DNA of 64,000 nucleotides from Myroides fluvii (GTDB lineage Bacteria; Bacteroidota; Bacteroidia; Flavobacteriales; Flavobacteriaceae), in the NCBI RefSeq assembly GCF_009792295.1, contig NZ_CP039934.1, forward strand, positions 3,430,501 through 3,494,500, given 5' to 3'. The position numbers and the translations under genes were made by a program. Below, piece after piece: positions 18,111 through 30,300 of the stretch. The notes beneath the pieces were generated by a model. That model was not told the origin of the DNA and searched no databases. It saw nothing but the letters and a program-made list of their open reading frames with translations. Every line of letters starts with the position of its first letter. Within the stretch, counting starts at the first letter, position 1.

Positions 18111-18965
18111 TTAGAGGACTTGATTTACAAGGTGTTTAATGGTTTGCGCCACTCCATCTTGATCATTGGTGGCTATCTTATGCTGTGCCAAATCTAAAAT
18201 AGAGGGATGTGCATTGCCTACGGCATAGGTATGTGCTTCCAATTTCAGCATACCTTGATCATTGAGATTATCGCCAAATAGATGTAAATTTTCTCCTTTA
18301 ATATTGTATTGTTCTTGTAAATATTCAATCGCTTTTTCTTTGGTTGCTTTAGCGCTTGAAACTTCCAATACAAAGTGATTGGGAATGTATTGATCCTGCA
18401 GTAACAAACACTTGAGTTCTTCTCCATGCTGTTCTTGCAACTGAAGTTTAAGTGGTACTAAAATATCATACGCATCAATAAACATCAGCACGAGACTTTG
18501 TGCATCCCAAGCTGTTGCCTCTTGTGCCAAATCTACTACTTCTATGAATCGAGGATCGTGTGGACGAAGATTCATAAAGTACTGCAATCCTCTACTTGGG
18601 TTGGATTGGTAAAAAATTCCTTCCTCAAAGTTTTCGTTCAACGTGAATATAAAAGGAGAAACTCCCTTTGTAAGGGCTAACTCCAATACCTTTTGCACCT
18701 CGCCAGACTCTATCCCCTTAATCTTCAATACCTTTTGGGCTTGCCAATCGTAAATTAGCGCGCCGTTATTTAGGATGACCGGAAAATTCCACGGGATACG
18801 TTGAATCACTTTGGCGGCACTCGTCCATCCTCTTGCCGTGGCAAAGCCTAGTTTATGGGGAGATGTATTGACAATCTCCTGGAGGATTTGTTCACTTTCG
18901 AAGCTCAAATATCCAGTGCTATTGAGCAAGGTTCCGTCTAAATCGGTTATAAAAAATTGTTCCAT
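18111..18965 (-). CDS. Cof-type HAD-family phosphatase
   Basis: A 284-aa HAD hydrolase with motif I D8-L-D10-G-T near the N-terminus, a C2-type cap in the middle (residues ~85-190), the motif III lysine in 'SSAKATKEKAIEYL', and motif IV 'LFGDNLNDQGML'. Such Cof-subfamily enzymes dephosphorylate sugar phosphates, FMN or PLP in the cytoplasm; the substrate here is not predictable. It follows directly after a threonine-aldolase remnant on the same strand and precedes the FAH gene by ~145 bp. Confidence 0.91.
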   Translation of the reverse strand: MEQFFITDLDGTLLNSTGYLSFESEQILQEIVNTSPHKLGFATARGWTSAAKVIQRIPWNFPVILNNGALIYDWQAQKVLKIKGIESGEVQKVLELALTKGVSPFIFTLNENFEEGIFYQSNPSRGLQYFMNLRPHDPRFIEVVDLAQEATAWDAQSLVLMFIDAYDILVPLKLQLQEQHGEELKCLLLQDQYIPNHFVLEVSSAKATKEKAIEYLQEQYNIKGENLHLFGDNLNDQGMLKLEAHTYAVGNAHPSILDLAQHKIATNDQDGVAQTIKHLVNQVL

Positions 18966-18971
18966 GCTATA

Positions 18972-19257
18972 CTATTCGCTTAACATCGCAATAAAAATAT
19001 CTAACATCTTCTCATCTGTTGTCCAAGAAGAAATCAATCGAACGGCTGCATAATCTGGATTAATGGGTGTCCCTACCTAGAAATCAACCTTTTCTTGCAA
19101 ACGCTGAATAAGTGCTAGGCAAAAAAGCCTTGAATTCTAAGGTATATTCATCGATACTCTACCCCTTTTGTTACCTGAAATTCGCTTCAATTAATTTATC
19201 TAAAATAGCAAGGGGAGCTCCCGCTGCATCATCAATTTTGAAGTTGTACCTATCGCA
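18972..19257 (-). pseudogene. Threonine aldolase (PLP-dependent) remnant, internally deleted
   Basis: Minus-strand translation gives two pieces of one enzyme. The 5' piece reads 'YNFKIDDAAGAPLAILDKLIEANF' with later 'DEYTLE', resembling the threonine aldolase start (NDYSEG.HP.IL..L...N...GYGEDEYS). The 3' piece reads 'ALIQRLQEKVDF', a TAG stop, then 'VGTPINPDYAAVRLISSWTTDEK', the usual C-terminus. The middle (~230 residues including the PLP lysine) is missing, and the pieces are in different frames with several stops. A dead gene. Confidence 0.75.
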
Positions 19258-19391
19258 ATCATTTAGGCAAGTAAAAATAGAACTTTCTCGAGTAAAGAAA
19301 GGGAGTTGAAGCGAAAAATTTGTTAAAAAAAACGGGGGTACTTTCTTTTTTTACGTTTAAAAAGTGTACATTTAACTCAAACAGTCAAGAT

Positions 19392-19610
19392 ATGGAACAC
19401 AAAAAAATATTCGCCGGTAGTGAAGTAATGGTTTTAGCCGTTCGCAACTTATTAGAAGAAAACAACATAGCTTATATCATCCGCGATGATATCGAAGCCG
19501 GACGCGCTGCTGGTTTCGGAACTTTAGGCAAAGCTATTCACGTTTTTGTTGAGGAGCAAGATGTAGCTCGAGCAGAAGCGTTACTAAAAGAAAATAATCT
19601 AGAAGAATAA
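19392..19610 (+). CDS. DUF2007 domain protein (putative signal-transducing)
   Basis: A 72-aa protein from the ATG at 19392 ('MEHKKIFAGSEVMVLAVRNLLEENNIAYIIRDD'); the longer open frame from 19320 is not needed. The pattern of an N-terminal strand, a helix with 'LLEENNI', then 'IHVFVEEQDVARAEALL' is that of DUF2007, a small ferredoxin-like fold related to PII-type domains. It is isolated between a pseudogene and a strong bidirectional terminator. Function unproven. Confidence 0.87.
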   Translation: MEHKKIFAGSEVMVLAVRNLLEENNIAYIIRDDIEAGRAAGFGTLGKAIHVFVEEQDVARAEALLKENNLEE

Positions 19611-19621
19611 GTTTAAAATTA

Positions 19622-19664
19622 CGAAAAAAGGGGCTGCATGGATTACACGCAGCCCCTTTTTTCG
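19622..19664. terminator. Bidirectional terminator
   Basis: Perfect 16-bp arms CGAAAAAAGGGGCTGC (19622-19637) and GCAGCCCCTTTTTTCG (19649-19664). The stem has an A-run on one side and a U-run on the other, so it can end both the DUF2007 transcript and the 22-kb minus-strand giant-protein operon that ends at 19720. Confidence 0.92.
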
Positions 19665-19719
19665 GTCTTAACTTCGGCTAAAATAAAGGAAGATACTTTC
19701 TATTCTGTTGGTTTTAGAA

Positions 19720-21237
19720 TTAACTCCAAGAATGTTCAAATTCTCCTGATTCCTCCTCAACTTCAATCCTTACGGGGATCAAGGGATTAACCAATCGTTC
19801 ACATTCTTTCATAATAACCGTAAGTTTCGTTGGTTGAGAGCGATATACTTCATCTCCAAAGGGTCCCATATTGGGTTTATTATGTCCTTTAGCAGAATAA
19901 TAAATGGAATATTCCCCTTGACTTAAATTATTTGTTGTAGCTGTGAATTTAACTTTTCTCGAACCGCGCTGATATTCCCAAATTCCGACCCCTGGAACCG
20001 TATGCTTATAGGGAGTAGATGCATTGAGTGGATACCCTTCTTCATCCTCGAATCGAAAACTATCGAAATCGATATTATCCGCTGAATTTCCTCCAATTGG
20101 AAAGCTCATTTCTCCTCGATAAAAATAGGTATATCTATAGGGGTCTATGGATACATTTCTATCTTTATTATCTCCATCTCCTATACAGAAAATAACGTCA
20201 TTTGGATAAGTAATAGGTGAATAAGGCAAACGAATCACGACATCTTTCACCAAATGGGTTTGTGTAGCACCACCAGTCCCCGCAGCAAAACCAACTTTAA
20301 AATTAGCCGGCATTGAGGTTTGAAAATTGTAGAGTACATTGTCTTGATCTTTGGTTTTAAAGGCATGACTATAATAATATCGATATAGAATATCACTGAC
20401 TCCATCTGGATGCTTAACCACCATAAAGATATAACTTCCTGTGTTACTCGGATTGGGCAAAATCATGACCTTCACTGTATGGTAAATGATTTCTCCTTCC
20501 CTATCGTAACCTGTACGCAAATCAAAGCTTTTATTTAAGTTTGAATCTCTTAATTCATACTCTCCTGTATCATAATCTAATCGAGCGTTTCCTTCCCAAC
20601 TACCCCGTGTAGCTGTGCTATATAATACAGGATAGCCTTTATAGCGATTAGTCCCATGTGATCCTCCGCGAATGGTGATGTGACTATACCCTCTATTTGA
20701 AAAGGTCCCTCCTGCTATCCCTTCTTTTTTCTCTCCACTTCCTGTTGATCTGGTTTTAAAATCGCCATAAAGATCCAATCCAACACCTAGATAGGCTCCA
20801 TTTAACCCTGGAATATCTGCATTAGTTGATGAGTTTCGGTACACATAACCTAAACTAGCTCCTTGTCCACCGATTTGAAAGGGTTTATCACTGTCATACA
20901 AAAACATACTCAACCCGTCTCCATAATTACCATTGTACTTTTTCCCATCAATCATCGCATATTTAAATTCTACTTCAATCCCATAATTCGAAGTAAAAGA
21001 TAAATTACTTAGCGCAAATCCCGTGAAGGCATGTTCATCTTCATCAAAGGTTAAGGCCAATCCATCTTCTGTATATCGCTGGGCTAAAGTAGGTGCATTA
21101 CTACCAAAATATTCTTCAATTTCGGGTGGTTTGCTTGTACCTGTAAGCGGTAAATAATAGGGAAACATCCTAGCTTGCTGTGCAAAACTAGTTAGTGAAA
21201 TACATAGTGCTATAAAAAAGAATACTTTATTTTTCAT
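19720..21237 (-). CDS. Secreted L-type-lectin-like protein, cassette B
   Basis: A 505-aa protein from the ATG at 21237 (a TTG at 21243 is in frame but less likely). Signal peptide 1-~20 (F-A-Q). Residues ~25-330 look like a concanavalin-A/L-type lectin sandwich: 'IEVEFKYAMI', 'GDGLSMFLYDSDKPFQIGGQGASLGY', 'GAYLGVGLDLYGDF', 'HITIRGG', the strand series typical of legume-lectin-like domains. A C-terminal ~150-residue beta domain ('VGIWEY...VKFTAT', 'YSIYYSAKG', final 'CERLVNPLIPV') is shared with 30620-32095. Fourth and last gene of the operon; the binding target is presumably a glycan, by inference. Confidence 0.75.
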   Translation of the reverse strand: MKNKVFFFIALCISLTSFAQQARMFPYYLPLTGTSKPPEIEEYFGSNAPTLAQRYTEDGLALTFDEDEHAFTGFALSNLSFTSNYGIEVEFKYAMIDGKKYNGNYGDGLSMFLYDSDKPFQIGGQGASLGYVYRNSSTNADIPGLNGAYLGVGLDLYGDFKTRSTGSGEKKEGIAGGTFSNRGYSHITIRGGSHGTNRYKGYPVLYSTATRGSWEGNARLDYDTGEYELRDSNLNKSFDLRTGYDREGEIIYHTVKVMILPNPSNTGSYIFMVVKHPDGVSDILYRYYYSHAFKTKDQDNVLYNFQTSMPANFKVGFAAGTGGATQTHLVKDVVIRLPYSPITYPNDVIFCIGDGDNKDRNVSIDPYRYTYFYRGEMSFPIGGNSADNIDFDSFRFEDEEGYPLNASTPYKHTVPGVGIWEYQRGSRKVKFTATTNNLSQGEYSIYYSAKGHNKPNMGPFGDEVYRSQPTKLTVIMKECERLVNPLIPVRIEVEEESGEFEHSWS

Positions 21238-21324
21238 TATCAATGCTTTAATTTTTATAAAAAAATTAGTAAATGGCTCTACTTTAGGTACATACCTATC
21301 GCAGAGCCATTCTTATCTATCCAG

Positions 21325-24300
21325 TTATTCGCGAACGCCAAACATAATGTTCATATAACTATCTGTAGCTACATCAACATTTCTATTAACTGTATACTTC
21401 AGCATACCGTCATTTGAAATTTCAACTTCGCTAAAGATGTATTCATCATAATAGATCACATAGTAATCAAGTGCTGTTTTAGCTAAAACAGGTAAACTAG
21501 CTTGTTGTGCTCCTGGATTTACCGCTTTTGGTGTTCCGTATTGGTCTTTATAAAAATTGTATACGTTTACTTGTACATTTCGCTCTCCTGGTTTCACTCG
21601 GATGTAAAAAGAAGGAGCATAGAAGAACTTCGGCATTGCCACAGAACCACCTGCTGGTTTTTGGAAAGAAGCCCCTCCACTTCCATCTGAGGTCAAAACG
21701 TATCCATCAGGTGTATTGCTACTTCCATCGCCTTTTGAACTAATTTTATCGGCGTGTACCCCTTGGTCTTTGATTGCGGCATCATACACTGAATTGCTTC
21801 TCAATTGGCCAAATCCCACAGCATTATTAGCCATATGTGAATACCCAATAGATCCATCTTTTACTTTTAGATCAACAGTCTTTAGTACAGCTTGTGTTCC
21901 GTTGGTTACTTCTATGGTTGTACTGCCATTTAAATTCCCTCTGGTCACATCTGCGCCAGTTGGAGCCTTAAACTCAACTGTTCCATTGGATTGAACCGTT
22001 AAAACATGGCCTGTAGTTGCCCCTGTTCCATCAATTTTAGAAGCAGTAATTCCCTTGTCTTTTACAACATTGCCATAAATAGATTCTGGCTTAATTTTGT
22101 CATAGGTTACCGCATTGGTCTTAATTTTTACTTCTGTTACCGCATCATTGGCTAATTTAGCATTGCTAACAGCACCATCAGCAATCGCTCTTGACATTAC
22201 AGCTCCAGTAGTAAAGTGTCCATCTTGAAGTTGAGCTCTTTTAATTTTAGTTGCCGTTACCGCTTCCTCGCCAATTTTGCTTGTAATCACAGCACCATCT
22301 GCTAAATATTTTGTCTCAAGGGATTCCGTTTTAATTCCCAATTGTACATCATGAGGTACACTATTCACTCCTTGAACCACGCTAATTGGCGTCGTATCCC
22401 CGTGAATTTTACCTGTCAGTTCCGCTGCACCTTGTTCTAAAAAGGCTACCCCTCCACGGCCATCGGATGTTAGTACATGACCGCTTCTTATGAAACCAGT
22501 CGTTGTTTTAGAACTTAACTTTTCAGCCGTTACGTTTCTATCTGCAATTTTCAATTGGGTTACAGCATTCGGACCTAATTTTGATTCCGATACACCTTCA
22601 TCCATGATGCTTACAGTGGCTTCTGCTAATAAAGCGTGAGCAGCTCCAGTACCAGTCACCGTGATTCCTACTCCACCTGTTAAGCGTTTTCCAGATTCAC
22701 CAATCATATCAATCATATTGACCAATTCAACACCACCTTGTCCATCTGTACCCAATATTAGTCCATATTCAGCATCTTCTGTCCCCATTTTATCTAGGGT
22801 TACATTACGAGCAGCAATATGTTCTTTTTTAATTCCACTTGTAGCTACATTGATGCTTATATCCTGTAAAGCTGCTTTATTTGCTGCTGGTGAAACGGTA
22901 ATCGAAGGACCTGCAAGCAAGGCTTTCCCTTGTGTCGTTGCGAGTACTTCAAAAGATTGGAATACGGCATTTCCATTGCCATCGGCAGTTAGTACCGTTC
23001 CAGTAGGTGCGTTATTTGCACCAGCTATAGCACTAATTTTCGCTGGTGTAACGGCTTTATCTTTAATGTGTTTATTCGCTACTCCTTCTGCTGCAATAAC
23101 AATTGAGGTTTCTGCTAACAAGGCTTTGTTGCCTGCTGAAACCACAAGGGATTCATCAGAAGTTAAATCTTCCCCTTGTCCTTCAAAAGCGGTATTGCTC
23201 AGTGCTTTAAAAGCTACGGTTCCATCACTATTAGCGGTTAACACGGTATTTTCATCTGCCGTTCCAGCGCTAATTTTCGCTGTTGTTACAGCCCCTGCAG
23301 CCAATTTAGTTGTTCCAATTCCACCTTCCGCTACATCGATATTCGTTGGAGCTAACACTGCATTTAATCCATCTGTATCATTCGTAAAAGTTAAGGCAGT
23401 ACCTAGTACTAGATCTGCTCCACCTGCTTGTACGGCATCTTTAAAGGCATAATCAAATCCACCTTGTCCATCCGTTATCAAGATGAAATCTCTGGATTTA
23501 TTGACCCCACCAACTTTAGAACTCAATTTATTACTGGTAACACTTGTATTGGCAATACCGAGTGTAACATCTTTTAGTAAGCTATTAATTCCGTTTCCAT
23601 TAGTGATTTGGATAATTTCGTCTGTGGTTAAATTACCAGCGGTATCTGTCACGATATCGCCCAGTTCACCCCAAATTACTTCGCCATCTCCTCTTGTAAC
23701 TAATACACTGGCTGATGCAATCCCCGCTGCCGAAATTTTATCTGTCGTAACCGCATTAGCCCCTAATTGGGTATTGGTTACAGCACCATCAGCTAATTGA
23801 GTGGATGTAATTCCTTGGTCTTTAATCCCAATTTTCACATCCGCCAATACTTTATCTACACCATTATCTGTTACCGTCACAACGCCATCCGTTGTAATCT
23901 TCCCTTTGTTGGCAATTTTAGCGGGAGTAATGGGCTCATAATTTACCGTTGTACCATTGGCAGCTACCATAGCCACCGCATTGGCAGGGGCTCCACCCCC
24001 GTGTAATTTAATTGCTTGAATGGAGTTATTTGCAAGTCCTATTGTAACATCGGACAATACTTTACCTTCCCCATTATCGGATACGGTAATACTATCATCT
24101 GTGCTAATATTTCCTTTTCCTGTAAGGATTTCAGTAGAAAGTGTTTGATAAACTACTTCTCCTGCAGCATTAGCCGTGGCTATGCGATTAGCCAAACCTG
24201 TTCCTGCAGTAAGTTTTGTGGCTTCAATGGTAGTATCAGCAATATTTGCATTTTTAACAGTACCTGCTGCAATGTGTTTGCCTTTTACGCCTCCATCGTT

Positions 24301-27300
24301 AATTTTCAAAATGGCTTGCGTACCATCCGCACCAAAAAGAACATTCGCTCCTCCTTCAACAAGGATACCTTCTTGTCCGATTAAATCAGCATTCATCAGT
24401 GGTGTAATGGCATCTTCCATTGTTTTGAATCCGACATTACCTGAACCATCGGCTGTTAATACAGTTCCCTCTGCTTCACCCTCTGCGCTAATTTTAGCTT
24501 TGGATATGGCTTTGTTTTGGATATGTGTATGGTCAATTCCACCTGCTTTTACTTGTAAAGAGAAAGGCTGTAATACGGCTTTAGACGCGTCGCCCACAAC
24601 TTCTAACGAACCATCTACCCCCAAAGCTTTACCTTGTAGCACGGCAGCCATCGGTTGATACCTAACTGTACCATCTCCTTGCGCTACGGGAACATAGTTT
24701 TCTTTCCCTTCTCCCGCATACAGTTTGCTTTCGGTAACGGCTAAGTTTTTAATTTTCGCTGTAGTGACTCCTTCATTTTTCAATGCAATATTCATTGTCT
24801 GTAAAGCAGCTTGTTCCCCCCCGGTTACTTCGATAGCAGTATCACCCGTTACCGTTTTACCTTGTGCTAAGACGGTGGTATAAATATCATTTTGTACCGT
24901 CGTGTCATTTAAAATTTCGGTAAAATGTTCAATTACCGTTCCCACGATATCAATCGTTGCCACTGCATCATTGGATGCTTTGTTGTAAAAGACATATTTT
25001 CCAGGTTCATTGGAATCAATACGCATGGTGTTGGCATCAAAATCTACGCCTTGCCCAATGATATTTCCCTCTTTATCTACATCATTTTCATTAAAATAGG
25101 TGAATTTACCATTGCCGTTATCACGCAATAGTGTAATTCGCTCTTGCGTATTGACAATGGTTTCAATAATATCACTGCTTGCATCTACCCATTCTACTTT
25201 ACCTTCGGTATTGGTTACCAACAATTGCCCAACCACACCTGGCGCAATTTTAGCCGGGGTAATTCCCTCATTTGTAACGGCAATTTGAACCGCTTCTAAA
25301 ACAGATTTCGTACCACCTACTAGAGTGATTGAACTATCGGAAGGGGTTAACGCTTTTCCTTGTGCGGCTACGGTATTGTAAATTTCCTCTTTTACCGTAG
25401 ATTCCTGTAGTATTTCACTAATATGTTCAATAACTGAACCTTTTACATCAATGGTAGCTAAAGGGACCGTTGCACTAGTCGCATCGTAAAATTCATATTT
25501 ATTATCCAGTGTTTCTACAATGGTTAATGTATTGGCATCAAAAGTTACCCCCGTAGCATTCGGCTTGAGATTCCCGTTTTTATCTACTTCATTTTCATTG
25601 AAATAAGTAAAAGAACCATTTTCATTATCACGTAATAAAGTTATTGCTTCATTGGTTTGAATAATCGTAGTCAAAATAGGATCATTAGCACCTAACCAGG
25701 TTACAGTTCCACTAGCATCCGTACCCAAAATATGTCTTGGTTCATCACCAATCATTTTAGCCGCAGTAACGGCTTGATTTTGAATATTAGCTGTAGCAAC
25801 TGCATCAACAGCCAATTTATCGTTGGTAATTCCGCCTGCTAAAATATCGATTGTTACATCTGCAAGAGCTGCGTGTTCCCCTCCTTGTACGTCAACAGCC
25901 GAAGATCCAACGATTGGTTTACCCGAATTTCCGATAATTTGGCCTAAGGTTTTAAACTCCGTTCCTCCATTGCCATTTGACGTTAATACAAAACCTGCGG
26001 CTTTGTTCGTACCAATCTTATCTTCTGTTACAGCTTTCGAAGCGATATGTCCATTTTTAATTCCAGCTGCTGCAACCGTTACATCCAACGGTTGTAGGGT
26101 TGCTTTATTTCCTGCTGGCACAGCAATAGACTGGTCGGATGAAGATACCGTTTGTCCTTGTATAAGAGCGACTTCATTTAACGGTTTAAAGGTTGTATTA
26201 CCCGATCCATCAGCTGTTAATACAGCTCCATTAACTGCTGCTTCCGCATTAATTTTACCAACAGTAACCGATTGATTGGATAAATGTTGCGTTTTCACTC
26301 CACTATTGGCAATGCTAATCGTAAGTTCACTCAATAACGCTTTATTATCTTCCGGAATTGATAGAGATCCATCTGTTTTTAAATCGGCTTCCGCCCCTTC
26401 AAAAGCAGTTTCGTTTATTTTTCTATAGGCTACATTCCCTTGTCCATCTGCAGTTAATACTGCATTTTCATCTGCACCAACGGCATTGATTTTAGCTAGA
26501 GTTACTGCACCATCGGCTAATTTAGCTGTAGAGATCCCTCCTTGTTTCACATCCAAAGATACGGGAGCTAAAACGGCATTAAGCCCGTTTGTTCCATCGA
26601 TAAAATCTAAGGAAGTTCCTAAATTTAAGTCAGTACCTCCCGCCTGAACGGCTTCTTTTTCTACATAGTCAAATCCACCAGCACCATCTGTAACCAACAA
26701 CATATCGCGTACGACAATTCCGTCTACATCAATAGAGAATAACTTTTCTTTGGTTATACTTTGGTCTTTAATTCCCAGTTTCACATCGTTAAACAAAGTA
26801 TTTATTCCATCACCTGTTTGAATTTCAACAATGCCATCTGTCGTTAAATTACCTGCAGCATCCGTCACTAAATCATCGAGTTCCCCCCATTTGATCTCGC
26901 GATTATCATCAATCACTAAAACTCGCTTCGCTGGTTCAGTCCCTGGAGATAATTTATCAATCGTTATGGTATTTAGCGCAATCTGATCATTTGTAAGGGT
27001 GTTATCTGCAATTTGCCCCGCTGTAACGGTCTTACCCGCAATTTGGCTGGCTGTAATGGAATTGGCTTCAATACTTAGGTCTACATTCCCCAATACTTTA
27101 GCAGTACCATTATCGACTTTGATTATACCATCCGTTGTAATATCTCCTTTGTCCGTAATTGCAGCTGCATCTAGCACTTTATAAGTAACCGTTCCATTAG
27201 CATTCACTGTGGCAACTGCACCTGCTGTTGCACCTGTTGCATCTAGTTTCGCAGCAGTAACGGATTGGTCTTTAATTCCTAAATGTACATTACCCAATAC

Positions 27301-30300
27301 TTTTCCTGTACCATTATCTACCGTTACGATATTATCTGTAGTAATATCACCTTTGCCTGTAATTGCAGCAGGTGTTAAGGCTTGATAAGTTACTGTTCCA
27401 TCCGCATTTACGGTTGCCACATGTCCTGCAGTTTCACCAGTCGCATCAAACTTTTCAGCTTTAATTGATTGATGTCCCAAGTGGTCATTGGCAATTCCTC
27501 CCGCATTAATTTCGATGGTTACTTCTTTCGTTGCATCACCAAATAAAACATTTTCCCCTCCAGTTACGTTGATTACTCCATCTTCTCCTACTAGATCACC
27601 TTGCATCGCTGGCGCTACCACTGATTGAGGTGCTTTATAAGCGGTATTCCCCAATCCGTCAGCCGTTAATACAGCTCCATTAGCAACTCCTGTCGCATCC
27701 ATTTTAGCCGCTGTAATAGTTTTGTTTTTAATCTTCCTTTCTGTTACCCCTCCTTCTTCAATATTAATCGTCACGGCATTCAATACCGCTTGATTACCAC
27801 CTGTTATAGCAATAGACCCATCATTACTTCCTATTTTCTTTCCTTGAGCTGCAACAGTGTGATAGATATCGTTCTGTACCGTGGTATCATTTAAGATTTG
27901 CGTGATATTTTCAATAACACTTTCGGCAACATCAATCGTGGCAATAGGTGTTGTAGCACTTGTTTTATCGTAAAATTTAAAGGTATTATCGGCTGCTTTT
28001 TCAATACGCAACGTATTGGCATCAAATTTTACCCCTTGCCCTATAATTACATCTCCATTGGCATCAACGCCCTGTTCATTGTAATAGGTAAAGGTTCCAT
28101 CTCCGCCGTCTACCAGCACCGTAACTATTTCGTTGTGTTCAACGATTTCTTTGATGATGGCATCAGAAGCATCTACCCATTTAACTGCGCCATTATCGTC
28201 TGTAATTAAGAGTTGTTTGTTTCCGCCTGGTGCAATTTTTATTGGGGTAATTCCCGCATTGGCCACGGAAATTTGCATTTCGTTTAATACCGCTTGCGTT
28301 CCATTGTCCACTTGAATCGAACCATCCGCAGCTGTTGCCGCTTTTCCTTGGGCTGCTACGGTGTTATAGATATCGTTCTGTACCGTGGTATCATTTAAGA
28401 TTTGCGTGATATTTTCAATAACACTTTCGGCAACATCAATCGTAGCAATAGGTGTTGTAGCACTTGTTTTATCGTAAAATTTAAAGGTATTATCGGCTGT
28501 TTTTTCAATACGCAACGTATTGGCATCAAACTTTACCCCTTGCCCTATAATTACATCTCCATTGGCATCAACGCCCTTTTCATTGTAATAGGTAAAGGTT
28601 CCATCTCCGCCGTCTACCAGTACCGTAACTATTTCGTTGTGTTCAACGATTTCTTTGATGATGGCATCAGAAGCATCTACCCATTTAACTGCGCCATTAT
28701 CGTCTGTAATTAAGAGTTGTTTGTTTCCGCCTGGTGCAATTTTTATTGGTGTAATTCCCGCATTGGCCACGGAAATTTGCATTTCGTTTAATACCGCTTG
28801 CGTTCCATTGTCCACTTGAATCGAACCATCCGCAGCTGTTGCCGCTTTTCCTTGGGCTGCTACGGTGTTATAGATATCGTTCTGTACCGTAGTATCATTT
28901 AAGATTTGCGTGATATTTTCAATAACACTTTCGGCAACATCAATCGTGGCAATAGGTGTTGTAGCACTTGTTTTATCGTAAAATTTAAAGGTGTTATCGG
29001 CTGCTTTTTCAATACGCAACGTATTGGCATCAAACTTTACCCCTTGTCCTATAATTACATCTCCATTGGCATCAACGCCCTGTTCATTGTAATAGGTAAA
29101 GGTTCCATCTCCACCATCTACTAATAGCGTAACCGTTTCATTGTGTTCAACGATTTCTTTGATGATATCATCGGTTGCATCTACCCATTTAACTGCGCCA
29201 TTATCGTCTGTAATTAAGAGTTGTTTGTTTCCGCCTGGTGCAATTTTTATTGGTGTTACTGCATTATTTTTTAATTTATAGGTATTAACCGATCCGTCTA
29301 ATATCTTCGCTTCTGTAACCGCATCATCTGCAATCGTCAAGGTCATATCCTTCAAAACAGCATGAGGCACTTCCGCTTGATTATTTATAAGGATTCCATT
29401 TCCTTTTAAAGAAGCTGTACTCCCTTGTGCTTGTTCTATTTTTTGAATAATACTGTCTAAGATATCTTGTATATTATCCCCTTGAATACTCGTTGAATTA
29501 TTCTCATATACAATAGCCTTCGCACGCGTATTGATGGTCATTAATGGATTTTGAAGAGAAGTTGCTCCATCGTAAAAATCAAAAATTCCTTTTCCTGCGC
29601 TTCCTGTTCTTTCTTGAATACGCAACGTATTGGCATCGAATTTCACTCCCCTACCTTGAATTAGATCTCCATTGGCATCTACGCCTTTTTCATTGTAATA
29701 GGTAAAGGTTCCATCCCCCCCATCTACTAATAGCGTAACCGTTTCATTGTGTTCTACGGCTTCTTTGATGATATCATCGGTTGCATCTACCCATTTAACT
29801 GCGCCATTATCGTCTGTGACTAAGAGTTGTTTATTGGCTCCTGGCTGAATTTTGGCAGGGGTAATTCCTTGATTTTTAACACTCAATTGCGTTGCTGTTA
29901 AAACGGATTTTTGCCCACCAATCACCTCAATACTGCTATCTCCTGTTAGTGGTTTCGCATGAGCTGTAATCGATTGAACAATTTCCTCAATAACAGTGTC
30001 TTGATTGAGAATCACTGAAATATTATTAATGACATCAGCTAGAACATCAATCGTTGTTATTGTTTTATCTTCTGATGTATAAACGTATTTTCCTTGTCCG
30101 CTCGCGGTTAATGTTGTAACTAGGTTAATATCCGCTAAAGGCACTGACACGACATTATCCTTTGAATCGCGCAAGAATAGACTTTGCTGAGTCACATTTA
30201 CAGCTAATTCTTCATTAATTGCTAAATCTTCTAATAAATCATCGGTTGAAGCAATTAATCTCACCCAACGATTATCAAACCAGTAGTAATAGCCTGGTTT

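Noticed and set aside
21502..29124. Many plus-strand frames of 60-260 codons antisense to the 3073-aa giant gene
   Set aside because: They are shadows of a long repetitive coding gene; the repeated shadow proteins merely mirror the 504-bp repeat.
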